Of a DNA stretch of 64,000 nucleotides, positions 38,401 through 47,321 are shown piece by piece (position 1 is the stretch's first letter; the number at the start of each line of letters is the position of its first letter). Source of the stretch: Rhizobium sp. FY34 (GTDB lineage: Bacteria; Pseudomonadota; Alphaproteobacteria; Rhizobiales; Rhizobiaceae); assembly GCF_005222845.1 (NCBI RefSeq), contig NZ_STFZ01000011.1, forward strand, positions 89,996-153,995, read 5' to 3'. Position numbers and translations under genes: made by a program. Under the pieces are notes generated by a model. It worked only from the letters and a program-made list of their open reading frames with translations. It did not search any database and had not been told where the DNA came from.

Positions 38401-39602
38401 CAAAGGCTAGCCGGTCAGGCGATGGCGGATTGCGCGATGCGGGAAGGACCGTCGATTTGTCCACGCCGGACGGCCTGTTTCACGAAGCGATTGCCCGGCA
38501 AAGTCATCGCCGGTTTCTGAACGCTCCGGCGGAGCTTCAGAAAATCGGCCATCTGCTGGCAAGCATACGGGCCTTCGATGTCGCCGGAACACCGCTGAAG
38601 AAGGCACTCTACCCGTCTGCCGGCGGACTCTACCCCGTTCAGACCCACATCCTGGTCCGTGACGGCCGGATCGAGGGATTGTCCGCTGGCTTGTATCGTC
38701 ATCATCCGGCCGAACACCGGTTGGAATTTCTTGCCGCCGTTTCACAGGAACAGATCAAGACAATCGCCGGCAAAAGCGACGATATCGTCGGGCCATGCGC
38801 TTTCCTCGTGGTTTTCACCGGCCACATGGCAGCCATGGCGCGCAGCTATAAGGAAAGGGCCAGAGACTTCTGCCTGCTGGAAGCCGGCCACATGGCGCAG
38901 GCCATGATGCTGCATGCGCCACGCCTCGATATCGGCCTATGTGCGGCCGGCGGTGTCGATCTCGCCGCCCTGGCATCGGCAATGGCAACGGAAGAAGACG
39001 AAGAGCCCCTTTACGTGCTGGCCGGCGGCCCCATCGATCCCGCATGCAGCAGGCAATGGCAGGCATCCATTCAAAGGGGGGGTGAAAACCTTTCCGAGAG
39101 GCTGCGCGCATTTCTTGCCGGAAAACTTCCCGCCTATATGGTCCCCCGCGAATTCGTCATTATGGAGCGGCTGCCTCTCAGCGCCAATGGCAAGGTTGAT
39201 CGCAAAGCCCTCCCCGCGCCGGGCACAAGGGCACGCGACACCGTTGCCCCGACAACCGAGAACGAGACCGCACTGCTGGCGATCTGGCACGAACTCCTCT
39301 CCAGTGACGACGCCGGCGTGGAGGACAACTTCTTCGAAGCAGGCGGAGATTCCCTGACGATCATGCAGCTTCTGTCGCGCATTAGGCAGGAGTTCTCAGT
39401 TCACCTGACGCTCGCTCAGCTCTTTGGTGCGACCACCGTCAAAGCACAATCCGACTTGCTCAGCTCACTGTCACCACACCTTACGGACGCAGTGGAAATC
39501 GGTATTTCCCCGATCGTGACCGAGACATCCGTAGACGACCTTTCCGAGATTGACGTCGATAAAATGCTGGAGCGACTGCTCTCCAGCCAAAAGGACCAGT
39601 AG
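32403..39602 (+). CDS. Bimodular NRPS, C-A-PCP-Cy-A-Ox-PCP, predicted alanine and thiazole-forming cysteine
   Basis: Protein of 2399 residues. Module 1: condensation domain whose motif reads HHIAGDRWS (R182 for the usual Gly), adenylation with pocket D-L-F-N-N-A-L-T-Y-K (alanine code), carrier Ser1034. Module 2: heterocyclisation domain with D1225-VLIG-D1230 (DxxxxD in place of HHxxxDG), adenylation with pocket D-L-Y-N-M-S-L-I-W-K (the cysteine code of yersiniabactin synthetase), and an FMN-dependent oxidase domain inserted at about 2018-2215 before motif A10 (NGKVDRKALP, about 2262); carrier Ser2317. Cy plus Ox should turn Ala-Cys into a thiazole, as in epothilone and bleomycin synthetases. 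Confidence 0.94.
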   Translation: MNEFYTKLANLSPERRRLIEQRLAERGYQSALDSVIPGREEGDGERPLSFAQQRLWFMQQLEPDNTAYNMRSILRFRGELVRPALEEALANVVKRHEPLRTRFIPGADGSPEQEILLSGDTQIEFLDLGQDTDAQATAREHILQRLSAPYDLSQTQLRAVLVRLSANDHLLAVGLHHIAGDRWSMTVLARDLAGFYKKATGQSHHLPDIRVQYADWAIWQGKMLRGPVLENQLAYWTKALGTDLPVLDLPFDRPRPAIASFLGAQFAVSVDPALSGKLRALARAHNVSLYVLLLSAFKLVLHLYCDSDDIVVGSEVANRDRPETQAMIGPLVNTLVLRTDLAGNPDFSGLLQRVSETVRTGLANQDVPFERIVEALNPKRSLSEMTPLFQAKFDLQHNLARLPELDGLTIETVRLPDGAAKNEIRFNLEDNDPDIGGKIEYATDLFDEETVATIWQRFEHVLRTIAENPARRLSEFTLLGDDEQQEQIRRSAGQSLTPNGLGLHAMLTAQAARTPERVAVASEHGKLTYRALDQRSDAIAAALVAGGYGRGAIVGVCMQRTPDLIAALFGVLKAGAAYVPLDPDYPSERLAFIAQDAAIRVVLTDSARLAFDATEDLALIEVGKLPNTVFSATHTVDSADPAYIIYTSGSTGRPKGVAITHGNAAARMQWTGSNFTGDELSGVLASTSVCFDLSIFEIFGTLSCGGQVVLANTLFDLPRLQDVASVSLINTVPSLLREYLRHDTLPKSVLAINLAGEPLPPVLLEELAKKAPQARIHNLYGPSEDTTYSTGATVCAAGGEKTVPIGTPLPGTEAYVLDRAGRLRPDGLAGELYLGGAGVTRGYLRRPGQTAERFAPDAFSGRSSAYLYRTGDRVRRRADGTLEFHGRLDNQVKIRGLRIETGEIEHQLEDIDGVNEAVVAVIGEDASPDRQLAAYISLDAGRKLTVDEIRAALAKQLPSHLVPALWTILSAMPHLPNGKIDRSALRALEIKTPDGSGTAPRNPVEQRLAAIWQDVLQTNMIDVERSFFEMGGHSLLAIRIIARIKAEFGVSLPLKAIFETPTIAELANRLKSETQEGPSADGHAVIHNAADRHEPFPLTDIQHAYWIGRNQGFELGSVGSHGYREFDIDNLDTHALESAINSLVARHDMLRAIVDPDGRQRVLGHVPHYGLPVMDLRDAADRATCLMDIRNRLSHNVFKADRWPLFHIEAARLDEKTTRLFVSFDVLIGDAWSLKLMGTELAALMQKRALPEIGLTFRDYVLFEKSAHNSASYERARQHWSARIASLPASPDLPLACNPSQIEHPRFTRRRGRLIAKDWSRFKELAQSAGLTPTAAIMTIFAEVLARWSRRQDFTLNLTVFNREPVHQDVEKIVGDFTASLLLGLDFSARADFTTRARQVQLRLMEDLEHRLFSGVSVLRELAKQNGRSGGALMPVVFTSVLGQTSRDDKAPRLDTRLVDSVSQTPQVYLDHQVSEDQGDLVYNWDAVEELFPPSMLDMMFAAYETLLQALAGDDAAWQTEADIVDGQAFETLNDRAKIALPDDTPLLHEAFFHRATQSPDKIAVCAGGIELTYGQVAERALALAANLQKAGAGPNDRVAVSLSKGAGQVIACLGILASGAAYVPVDPDLPEERRFELVEDTAADLVVAEGGNWPQRVTVLAVPENGGARPSPVATKPTDLAYIIFTSGSTGKPKGVMIDHRGALNTILDINRRFGISDEDRVFALSSLSFDLSVYDLFGPLAVGGAIVIPVREEISDNARWMKLLLHHRVTVWNSVPALVQLLLAELPTLREKPPLRLIMMSGDWIPVSLPPALKAQLPNADLISLGGATEASIWSIFHPIGETLRDWTSIPYGQPLANQRWYVLDDQGRPCPPWVTGRLFIGGIGVARGYWGRPQLTAERFIPDSFADEVEAEKGALLLYDTGDLGRLRPEGLLEFLGREDFQVKVNGFRIELGEIETALLQNENVAEAVVTTTGQPPALVAYIVPDTKGSLIGKLEAKASRSGDGGLRDAGRTVDLSTPDGLFHEAIARQSHRRFLNAPAELQKIGHLLASIRAFDVAGTPLKKALYPSAGGLYPVQTHILVRDGRIEGLSAGLYRHHPAEHRLEFLAAVSQEQIKTIAGKSDDIVGPCAFLVVFTGHMAAMARSYKERARDFCLLEAGHMAQAMMLHAPRLDIGLCAAGGVDLAALASAMATEEDEEPLYVLAGGPIDPACSRQWQASIQRGGENLSERLRAFLAGKLPAYMVPREFVIMERLPLSANGKVDRKALPAPGTRARDTVAPTTENETALLAIWHELLSSDDAGVEDNFFEAGGDSLTIMQLLSRIRQEFSVHLTLAQLFGATTVKAQSDLLSSLSPHLTDAVEIGISPIVTETSVDDLSEIDVDKMLERLLSSQKDQ

Positions 39603-39604
39603 AC

Positions 39605-42600
39605 GTGAACAGTATGGATATTTCCCGACTGAGCCCGGATGAAAAGCGCCAGCTTCTGCAACGCCTGATGGCCGCACAGCAGACATCCGAAAGGACGAAA
39701 TTTCGACTGAGCCACGCTCAGGAACGCATCTGGTTTGTCGAGCAGATGCAGCCAGGAGCAGGTGCATATTCGATACCCCTGGCCATCAGGCTCAACGGTC
39801 CACTCGACCGCGACAGGCTGAAGACCTGCTTCGATATCGTCGTCCAGCGCCATGAAAGCCTGCGGACGGTTTTCGAGGTTGTGGACGGAGAGCCCTTCCA
39901 GGTCATCGCCTCTCGATCAACCTCGGACTTCAGTTTTCACGAACTGGCCGGCGACGAGCTCCCGCGCGATGCCGCCGTAAGCCGCTTCGCGCGGGAGCCG
40001 TTCGAGCTTTCACAAGGTCCGCTGTTTCGCGTCGGCCTGTTCTCCATTGCACCTGACGAGCATATCCTTGTCATGGTGATACATCACATCATTTCCGACT
40101 ACGCCTCGTTGCAGATCCTCATCGACGAGGTCTACAGACTCTACAGCGCTTCCGAATCTCCATCTGTAGGCCAGTTGCCGGCACTCGCTATCCAGTATCG
40201 AGACTATGCCGAATGGCAGCGCAACGGCACTGCGGCGCTGTCAGGCCAGGTCGATTACTGGCGTGAACAGCTTCGTGACGCACCGCTGCTGCTTCAACTT
40301 CCGTTCGATTTCGCCCGGCCGGTCACGCAGGCGTTTCGCGGCGCCCGGCACACATTCCACCTTGGGCCAGAGCTGTCCGCTGCCATCAAGGATTTGGCGA
40401 AAAGCCGGCAACTGACGACATTCATGGTGCTGCTAGCGTCCTATCAAATTCTGCTCGCCCGTCTTTCGAGGTCGGACGACATCTGCATCGGCACGACGGC
40501 CTCGAACCGGAACAGAGCAGAGACCCGCAATCTCATAGGACTGTTCGTCAACAATCTCGTCATGCGGACCCGCCTGCAGGCGAATGACAGCTTCGATGCG
40601 CTGCTCGCAAGAGTTCGCGATACGGCGCTGGAAGCCCTTTCCAACCAGGATGTTCCCTTTGAGCAGGTGGTGGATGCGCTGAATGTCGAGCGCGACATGG
40701 GCCATAACGCCCTGTTTCAGTCGACTTTCGTCCTTCACAACGCGCCTGGTGCAGCTTTCGACCTCGGTGATATCAAGGTCACGCCGATCGCGCTCGATTC
40801 AGGCGCTTCGCGTTTCGATCTCAGCCTCGACATGCACGATGGACGGGGAATCGAAGGTTTCAGTGGCGTCTTTGAGTTCAATACGGAACTCTTCCTGCCT
40901 GAAACGGTTAGGCGTTTTTCCGATTATTTCCTGAGACTGCTCCGCGGGCTCCTATCGAATCCCGGTGGCCGCATCGCCGAAATCGACCTGCTGAACGAGA
41001 CAGAGCATGCCGCCATGGCGGCTGCGAACCAGACAAGCGCCGCCTTTCCATTGAGAGATGTCGCATCGCTGCTGGAAGAGACCGCACAGGCGCGCAGCTC
41101 GTTTGCGGCCGTGCGCTGCGGCACCCGGCAGTATTCCCATGGCGACCTGAACGACGCCGCCAACCGCGTGGCATCCGGATTGCGTGACCGCATCGGCCAC
41201 GGGGCATCTCATCCCCGTATCGCCATTTGCCTGCCGCGTTCCGAAAACCTTGTCATCGCCATTCTCGCGGTGCTGAAACTGGGGGGGCATTATGTGCCCC
41301 TAGATCCGGGACACCCGGCGGAGCGGCGCGCGCTCATTCTCGAAGATTGCAGGCCCGACATCATTCTCGTCAGCGAGGCTGACGATGAGGCTGCGAACTC
41401 GGCATATCCATGCGATTACGCCGCGATTGAACCCTTGCTGCTTGCAACCGGCTCCTTCAGCAATCCGCACCGTAAGACGTCACCGGACGATCTGGCCTAT
41501 ATCATCTACACCTCCGGTTCGACGGGAAGGCCAAAAGGCGTGCCCATCAGGCAGAAAAGCCTGGTCAATCTGCTCACAAGCATGGCGAGACGACCGGGCA
41601 TGTCCGCTGACGATCGATTCCTCGCCGTCACGACACCAGCCTTTGATATCGCCACCCTCGAGTTGCTGATGCCGCTGCTGGTCGGCGGCCTGCTGATTAT
41701 CGCCGAAGCCGATGACGTCTATGACGACATGGCACTTTCGGAGCTTATCCGGAAACACGGCGCGACAATGATGCAGGCGACACCCGCCACATGGAGACTG
41801 ATGGCCGATGCAGACTGGAAGGCGCCGGCTGCTTTCAAGATGCTTTGCGGCGGCGAAGCGCTCGAGCCGGGCCTTGCCCGCCGCCTGCTGGCAGCCGGAG
41901 GCGAATTGTGGAACCTCTACGGCCCGACCGAGACAACCATCTGGTCCACCTGCACACGCATAGACCCCGAACATCTGGAGCTTTCTGCCCTGCCGATCGG
42001 CGAGCCGATCGCCAACACGCAGCTCCATTTGCTCGATGACGCGCTGATGCCAGTACCGGCAGGCGTTGTCGGAGATCTGTATATCGGCGGCGAAGGTCTG
42101 AGCCCCGGCTATTTCAACCGCGAAGATCTGACGGCGCGCGCATTCGTCGAAGGGCCAGCCGCCGGTTCGAACGGTCGGCCTGAAACATCTCGGCTCTATC
42201 GCACCGGCGACCTCATGCGGCGGACCGCTGCCGGACATCTTCTTTATGTCGGCCGCGCCGACTTTCAGGTCAAGCTTCGCGGTTTCCGTATCGAACTCAG
42301 CGAGATCGAGGCGATCCTCGCCGCGCAGCCATCAATCGAGCAGGCCGTTGTTGCCCTTTGGCAGGATGAGGAAGGGTCGGGCACCCTCGTCGCCTATTGC
42401 CGCAGTGGGACAGGTCCGGCGGACGAGGACGCAATCCGCGCAGCGCTCGCTTTACAACTCCCCTCCTACATGCTTCCCGCCGCCTATGTATGGATGGACA
42501 ACTTTCCCTTAAACGCCAATGGCAAGATCGATCGCAAGCGACTTGAACGGCCGACACAGATAGTCTCGTCAGCCGCCTACGCTGCTCCGCGCGAAGGCAC

Positions 42601-45600
42601 CGAGCAAATAGTCGCCGCCATTTGGCGTGAACTGCTCCGCGCCGAAAAGGTCGGGCGCGATGACAATTTTTTCACGGTTGGCGGCCATTCCCTGCTGGCG
42701 ACCCGGATGCTCGCGCGTTTGCGGAGATCATTCGCCGTTGAACTGCCTCTGCGCAGCATTTTTGAGAAACCGAGACTTGCGGAATTTGCCAGTGCCATCG
42801 ATGCCCTTTTGCCAATGACCGGACGCAGGCCGCAAGCGGATGCGTCCGGACTGGCAAGGCGGGACCATGCCGGACGAGCGCCGCTGTCGCATGCACAGAA
42901 CAGACAATGGGCGCTTGCGCAGCTTGAACCGGACAGCCCGCTTTACAATATCCCGTTTGCCTTGAAGATCAGGGGACCGCTCGATCTCGAAATCCTGTCG
43001 CATGCGCTGAAGCTGACAGCGCAACGACAGGATATCCTGCGCAGCCGGTTCGTCTCGATCGATGGCAGGCCCTTCATCGAGACCGACCCTGAGATGATAT
43101 TCCCAATCGTGCCGGAAGAGATCGGCGATGCGGATCTCGAGGCTGCCCTGCTCGATTGCGCGCGCCGACCATTCGACCTTGCCGTTGCGCCCCTCTTCCG
43201 CATTCACGCCTTCCGCACCGGTCCGCAGGACCATGTTCTGCTTTTCATATTGCACCACATTATCGGCGACGCCCTTTCAGCGGAGATTCTGCTGAACGAG
43301 GTCGCTGAGTTTTATGCGTCTCTCTCCAAGAAAACCGAACCGTCACACACGGTGCTGCCGCTGCAATATGCGGATTTTGCGGTCTGGCAGCAGGAGCAGG
43401 ATACGAAGGACCAGGTCGATTACTGGTGCAGGACGCTTGCGGGCGCGCCACCGCTGCTGGAACTGCCCACGGACTTTGTGCGGCCCGCCATACAGGGCTT
43501 CGCCGGTGACAGTATCCGCTTCTCACTTAACGCGGTTTTACTCGCAAGATTGCGCAAACTCTGCGACCAGCAAGGCGCGACCCTTTTCATGGGAATGCTG
43601 GCAGCGTTCTCGACGCTGCTCCAACGTGTAAGCGGCATGCGCGATATCGTCATCGGAACACCGGTATCCGAACGCTTCCACCCCGATCTGGAAAACCTCA
43701 TCGGCATGTTCGTCAATACGCTGGCGATCCGGTTGCAGACACAGGGCGGTGAGACCTTCAACGAAGCACTGAAGGTAACCCGTGACACGACCTTGGGGGC
43801 TTTCGCCAACCAGGCCGCGCCATTTGAGAAGGTGGTCGATACACTTTCGCTTCCCCGGACATGGAGCCATAACCCGCTGTTCCAGGCCATGCTCGTTTCG
43901 ACCGTCGAAACCCGGCGCAGACCTATCTCGCTGGCGGACATGGATTGGGAACGACTGCTGCTTCCTGACACGTCGTCGCGCGTGGACCTGACATTGTTCA
44001 TCCATGAAACGGCAGAGGAACTTTCGTGCCGCCTCGAATATCGTAGCGATCTTTTCCGCCGCGCAACCATAGAATCTCTAGGCGATGCGTTGGTCGCCCT
44101 GATTGAAAACATTGTCGAACGCCCCAACGTGCCACTCGACAGGCTGTCACTGCTATCCGGCAGCCAACAGAAAAGGCTGCGACACTGGAACGAGACGGAT
44201 ACGGCATTTCGGCCGCGGCGGCGCTGCCTGCACGACTTCGTGAAAGCGAGTGCCGAAGCCAATCCGCAGGCGACAGCCGTTACCGATCAGGATGGGAGCC
44301 TGTCCTATGCCGAGCTTGACCGAAAGGCCGACAGGCTCGCAAGCGGGTTGGCCGCAGCCGGAATAGGTCGGGGAAAACGGGTCGGCATCCGCCTTGAAAG
44401 ACGCGTGGGGCTGGTGGTTGCCATACTGGCGGTTCTTCGCACCGGCGCCGCCTATGTGCCGCTGGACCCGCGTTACCCCGCCGACCGGATAGAATTCATC
44501 GCCGCAGACGCTGATCTGGCGCTCATTCTGGTCACGACAGAGGATGACATTTCAACTGTCGGACAGAATTTCCGATGCATGACGCCGGGCATGGTGGACA
44601 ATCTGGCAAACGGGGTCGTTCCAGCGCAGGTGGCATCCGGATCCGATCTTGCCTATATCATCTACACGTCCGGTTCTACCGGCAGACCGAAGGGCGTGGC
44701 CATCGAACATCGCAACGCGGTTGCTTTCGTGCAATGGTGCCTGCACAGCTTCACCGGCGATCAGCTGTCCGGCGTACTCGCCTCCACGTCGATCTGCTTT
44801 GATCTTTCGATCTTCGAAATATTTGCGACGCTTGCAGCGGGCGGGCGAATCTTCTTGGTGGACGATCTCTTCGCCTTACCGAACGCACCATTTGTGAACG
44901 ACGTGACGCTGGTGAACACCGTTCCGACACCGATGTCCGAACTGCTCAAACTCGGCCCCCTGCCACAGAGCGTGAAAACGGTTTGCCTGGCGGGGGAGCC
45001 GCTTCCGCGCGAACTTGTGGCGCGGATTTACGCCAACGACAGGGTCGAAAACCTCTATAATCTGTACGGCCCCTCGGAGGACACAACCTATTCGACGGTG
45101 GCACCGGTGCCTAAATCGGGAGAGTGGTTCGGCATCGGTGTACCGATTGCCAATACCCGCACCTATGTGCTCGACGGCGAGATGAACGAGGTGCCAGTTG
45201 GGGTGCCCGGCGAACTTTTCCTGTCAGGCAGCGGATTGGCGCGTGGATACTGGAACCGGCCGGGTCAGACCGCCGAGCGCTTTCTGCCCAATCCCTTTGC
45301 CGACTGCAGCGAGCATCGCGTCATGTATCAGACCGGCGATATCGTGCGCAGGCGCGATGATGGCGGCCTCGACTACATGGGTCGCGGTGACCGGCAGCTC
45401 AAGCTGAACGGCTTCCGTATCGAACCGGGTGAAATCGAGGCCGTATTATTGCAGCAGGAAGGGGTGCACGAGGCCGTTGTCGGGCTCTGGCGCGACGCCT
45501 CAAGTCATCCGCGCCTGGCAATGTGGATTGCCGGCGACCACACAGTTGAGATCGCCAAACTTGTTACAACACTCAGACAACGCTTGCCCGAGCATTTCAT

Positions 45601-47317
45601 TCCCGTCCTTGCAACCAAGCTCGAAGCGCTTCCACGCTTGCCGAACGGCAAGCTGGACAGATCCGCTCTGCCCGATCCCTCAGCCCATGGCGAACGCTCC
45701 CGTGAAACCGCACGTCCAATCAATGATCAGGAAAAAGCACTGGCGCAGCTATGGCAAGCCTTGCTCGGCTGCGGAGACATCCGGCGAAACGACAATTTCT
45801 TCTCGCTCGGCGGCGATTCAATCCTTGCCATACAGCTGGTTTCACAGGCCCGTCAGAAGGGGTTGAAGATGACCCCACGCGATGTATTCCTGCATCCCAC
45901 GCTCGCATCTCTTGCAGAAGCGACGCAGGCAGGCGGCGCTTTGACAGCCGCAACCGGTCATGTCGATGATGAATCCACGCTCTCGGCGATACAGCACTGG
46001 CTGCTGGATCAGGACCTGCCCGACCTTGCCCATTGGAACCAGGGATTGATCTTGAAGCCCACCCGCTCTCTTGATCCCGACCGGCTCGAAAAAGCGATTT
46101 CCAGGCTTCTCGACGAGCATCAGTCGCTTCGCGCCAGATTTTTGCGCGAAAATGGGCAATGGCATCAGGAATTCCTCCCCATTTCGGCAATGCCGCCCAT
46201 GCAGCGACTGGCCGCCGCAGATGAGAATGACGTCACGGAATTTGCCAAAGAGCTTCATGCTGGCTTCGATCTCGGTGCCGGGCCTCTCTTCGGTGCAATC
46301 CTTGCGACATTGCCGGATGGCTCCGGGCGCCTGATCCTCGCGGCCCATCATCTCATTGTCGATGGTGTGTCTTGGCGAGTGATCGTTGCCGACATCCAGC
46401 GGCATTATCTGGAGAACAGCAGTGTTCGTTCCGGCGCAGTCGCGTCAGACAAGTGGAATAGCCGGCTGTCACGGTCGGAGCTCTTCGACGCAGAGGAAGA
46501 CTATTGGCGCAGCATCTGCGAGGAAGATGTAAGGGCGCTGCCTCTCGACAATGAGAAGGGAGGCAATCGTCAGTCCGATGCAGTGACATATCGGCAGACG
46601 ATTGATGCCGAGACAACGCGGCAACTGCTCCGAGATGTGCCGGAGTGCTTCAGCATCGCCTCGTACGAGGTTCTCGTCGCAGCCCTCTATCTGACGCTGC
46701 GGCAATGGAGCAGTGAGCCACGTCTGCGCATAGAAATGGAAAGCCACGGCAGACCGCATCTGTTCGAGGATATTGATGTTTCCGAAACCGTGGGATGGCA
46801 CACCGCCCTTTATCCCGTGTTGCTTGACACGCCCGAAGAGGCGACACCGGACCGCCTGCTGCTCGACGTCAAAGATACTTTGCGGCGAACTCCAAACAAT
46901 GGTGTGGGTTTCGGCGTTCTGAAATACCTTCGCAACAAGGGTGAGCATTTGGACTACGGCAAACCGCAAGTCCGCTTCAACTATCTCGGCCAGATAGATG
47001 CGATGTTTGGGGCCGATGGTCTGTTTGCACCGTCCGGCATCACATCCGGTCCGATGTACGGCCCGGGCAATCCGCGTGATGCGATCCTCGAGATCAATGC
47101 CATGGTCGTGCGAGGCGAATTGCAATTGCAGTGGATCTATGGCGCGCAACTGCATTTCGAACACACTATCACGACGCTGACCGGCCATTTACGGGAAAAT
47201 CTTCAAACGCTGATCCAGCATTGCCTGAAGGGTTCAGGCACAGGTTTCAGCCCTTCGGATTTCCCGCTGATGAATCTCGGTCAGGACGAACTCGACAATC
47301 TGCTAAAGAGCTTGTGA
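39605..47317 (+). CDS. Bimodular NRPS, C-A-PCP-C-A-PCP-E, predicted glycine and D-alanine
   Basis: Protein of 2570 residues starting 2 bases after the previous stop. Module 1: condensation (HHIISDYAS, Y166 for Gly), adenylation pocket D-I-L-Q-L-G-L-I-W-K (glycine), carrier Ser1029. Module 2: condensation (HHIIGDALS, A1223 for Gly), adenylation pocket D-L-F-N-C-A-L-T-Y-K (alanine-like), carrier Ser2072 in LGGDSILAIQ. The C-terminal 450 residues are an epimerisation domain: HHLIVDGVSWR, ESHGRPHLFE, VGWHTALYPV, GFGVLKYL and VRFNYLGQ. Module 2 should therefore deliver a D-residue. The next protein begins with a DCL-type condensation domain, consistent with this. Confidence 0.94.
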   Translation: MNSMDISRLSPDEKRQLLQRLMAAQQTSERTKFRLSHAQERIWFVEQMQPGAGAYSIPLAIRLNGPLDRDRLKTCFDIVVQRHESLRTVFEVVDGEPFQVIASRSTSDFSFHELAGDELPRDAAVSRFAREPFELSQGPLFRVGLFSIAPDEHILVMVIHHIISDYASLQILIDEVYRLYSASESPSVGQLPALAIQYRDYAEWQRNGTAALSGQVDYWREQLRDAPLLLQLPFDFARPVTQAFRGARHTFHLGPELSAAIKDLAKSRQLTTFMVLLASYQILLARLSRSDDICIGTTASNRNRAETRNLIGLFVNNLVMRTRLQANDSFDALLARVRDTALEALSNQDVPFEQVVDALNVERDMGHNALFQSTFVLHNAPGAAFDLGDIKVTPIALDSGASRFDLSLDMHDGRGIEGFSGVFEFNTELFLPETVRRFSDYFLRLLRGLLSNPGGRIAEIDLLNETEHAAMAAANQTSAAFPLRDVASLLEETAQARSSFAAVRCGTRQYSHGDLNDAANRVASGLRDRIGHGASHPRIAICLPRSENLVIAILAVLKLGGHYVPLDPGHPAERRALILEDCRPDIILVSEADDEAANSAYPCDYAAIEPLLLATGSFSNPHRKTSPDDLAYIIYTSGSTGRPKGVPIRQKSLVNLLTSMARRPGMSADDRFLAVTTPAFDIATLELLMPLLVGGLLIIAEADDVYDDMALSELIRKHGATMMQATPATWRLMADADWKAPAAFKMLCGGEALEPGLARRLLAAGGELWNLYGPTETTIWSTCTRIDPEHLELSALPIGEPIANTQLHLLDDALMPVPAGVVGDLYIGGEGLSPGYFNREDLTARAFVEGPAAGSNGRPETSRLYRTGDLMRRTAAGHLLYVGRADFQVKLRGFRIELSEIEAILAAQPSIEQAVVALWQDEEGSGTLVAYCRSGTGPADEDAIRAALALQLPSYMLPAAYVWMDNFPLNANGKIDRKRLERPTQIVSSAAYAAPREGTEQIVAAIWRELLRAEKVGRDDNFFTVGGHSLLATRMLARLRRSFAVELPLRSIFEKPRLAEFASAIDALLPMTGRRPQADASGLARRDHAGRAPLSHAQNRQWALAQLEPDSPLYNIPFALKIRGPLDLEILSHALKLTAQRQDILRSRFVSIDGRPFIETDPEMIFPIVPEEIGDADLEAALLDCARRPFDLAVAPLFRIHAFRTGPQDHVLLFILHHIIGDALSAEILLNEVAEFYASLSKKTEPSHTVLPLQYADFAVWQQEQDTKDQVDYWCRTLAGAPPLLELPTDFVRPAIQGFAGDSIRFSLNAVLLARLRKLCDQQGATLFMGMLAAFSTLLQRVSGMRDIVIGTPVSERFHPDLENLIGMFVNTLAIRLQTQGGETFNEALKVTRDTTLGAFANQAAPFEKVVDTLSLPRTWSHNPLFQAMLVSTVETRRRPISLADMDWERLLLPDTSSRVDLTLFIHETAEELSCRLEYRSDLFRRATIESLGDALVALIENIVERPNVPLDRLSLLSGSQQKRLRHWNETDTAFRPRRRCLHDFVKASAEANPQATAVTDQDGSLSYAELDRKADRLASGLAAAGIGRGKRVGIRLERRVGLVVAILAVLRTGAAYVPLDPRYPADRIEFIAADADLALILVTTEDDISTVGQNFRCMTPGMVDNLANGVVPAQVASGSDLAYIIYTSGSTGRPKGVAIEHRNAVAFVQWCLHSFTGDQLSGVLASTSICFDLSIFEIFATLAAGGRIFLVDDLFALPNAPFVNDVTLVNTVPTPMSELLKLGPLPQSVKTVCLAGEPLPRELVARIYANDRVENLYNLYGPSEDTTYSTVAPVPKSGEWFGIGVPIANTRTYVLDGEMNEVPVGVPGELFLSGSGLARGYWNRPGQTAERFLPNPFADCSEHRVMYQTGDIVRRRDDGGLDYMGRGDRQLKLNGFRIEPGEIEAVLLQQEGVHEAVVGLWRDASSHPRLAMWIAGDHTVEIAKLVTTLRQRLPEHFIPVLATKLEALPRLPNGKLDRSALPDPSAHGERSRETARPINDQEKALAQLWQALLGCGDIRRNDNFFSLGGDSILAIQLVSQARQKGLKMTPRDVFLHPTLASLAEATQAGGALTAATGHVDDESTLSAIQHWLLDQDLPDLAHWNQGLILKPTRSLDPDRLEKAISRLLDEHQSLRARFLRENGQWHQEFLPISAMPPMQRLAAADENDVTEFAKELHAGFDLGAGPLFGAILATLPDGSGRLILAAHHLIVDGVSWRVIVADIQRHYLENSSVRSGAVASDKWNSRLSRSELFDAEEDYWRSICEEDVRALPLDNEKGGNRQSDAVTYRQTIDAETTRQLLRDVPECFSIASYEVLVAALYLTLRQWSSEPRLRIEMESHGRPHLFEDIDVSETVGWHTALYPVLLDTPEEATPDRLLLDVKDTLRRTPNNGVGFGVLKYLRNKGEHLDYGKPQVRFNYLGQIDAMFGADGLFAPSGITSGPMYGPGNPRDAILEINAMVVRGELQLQWIYGAQLHFEHTITTLTGHLRENLQTLIQHCLKGSGTGFSPSDFPLMNLGQDELDNLLKSL

Positions 47318-47321
47318 CACA

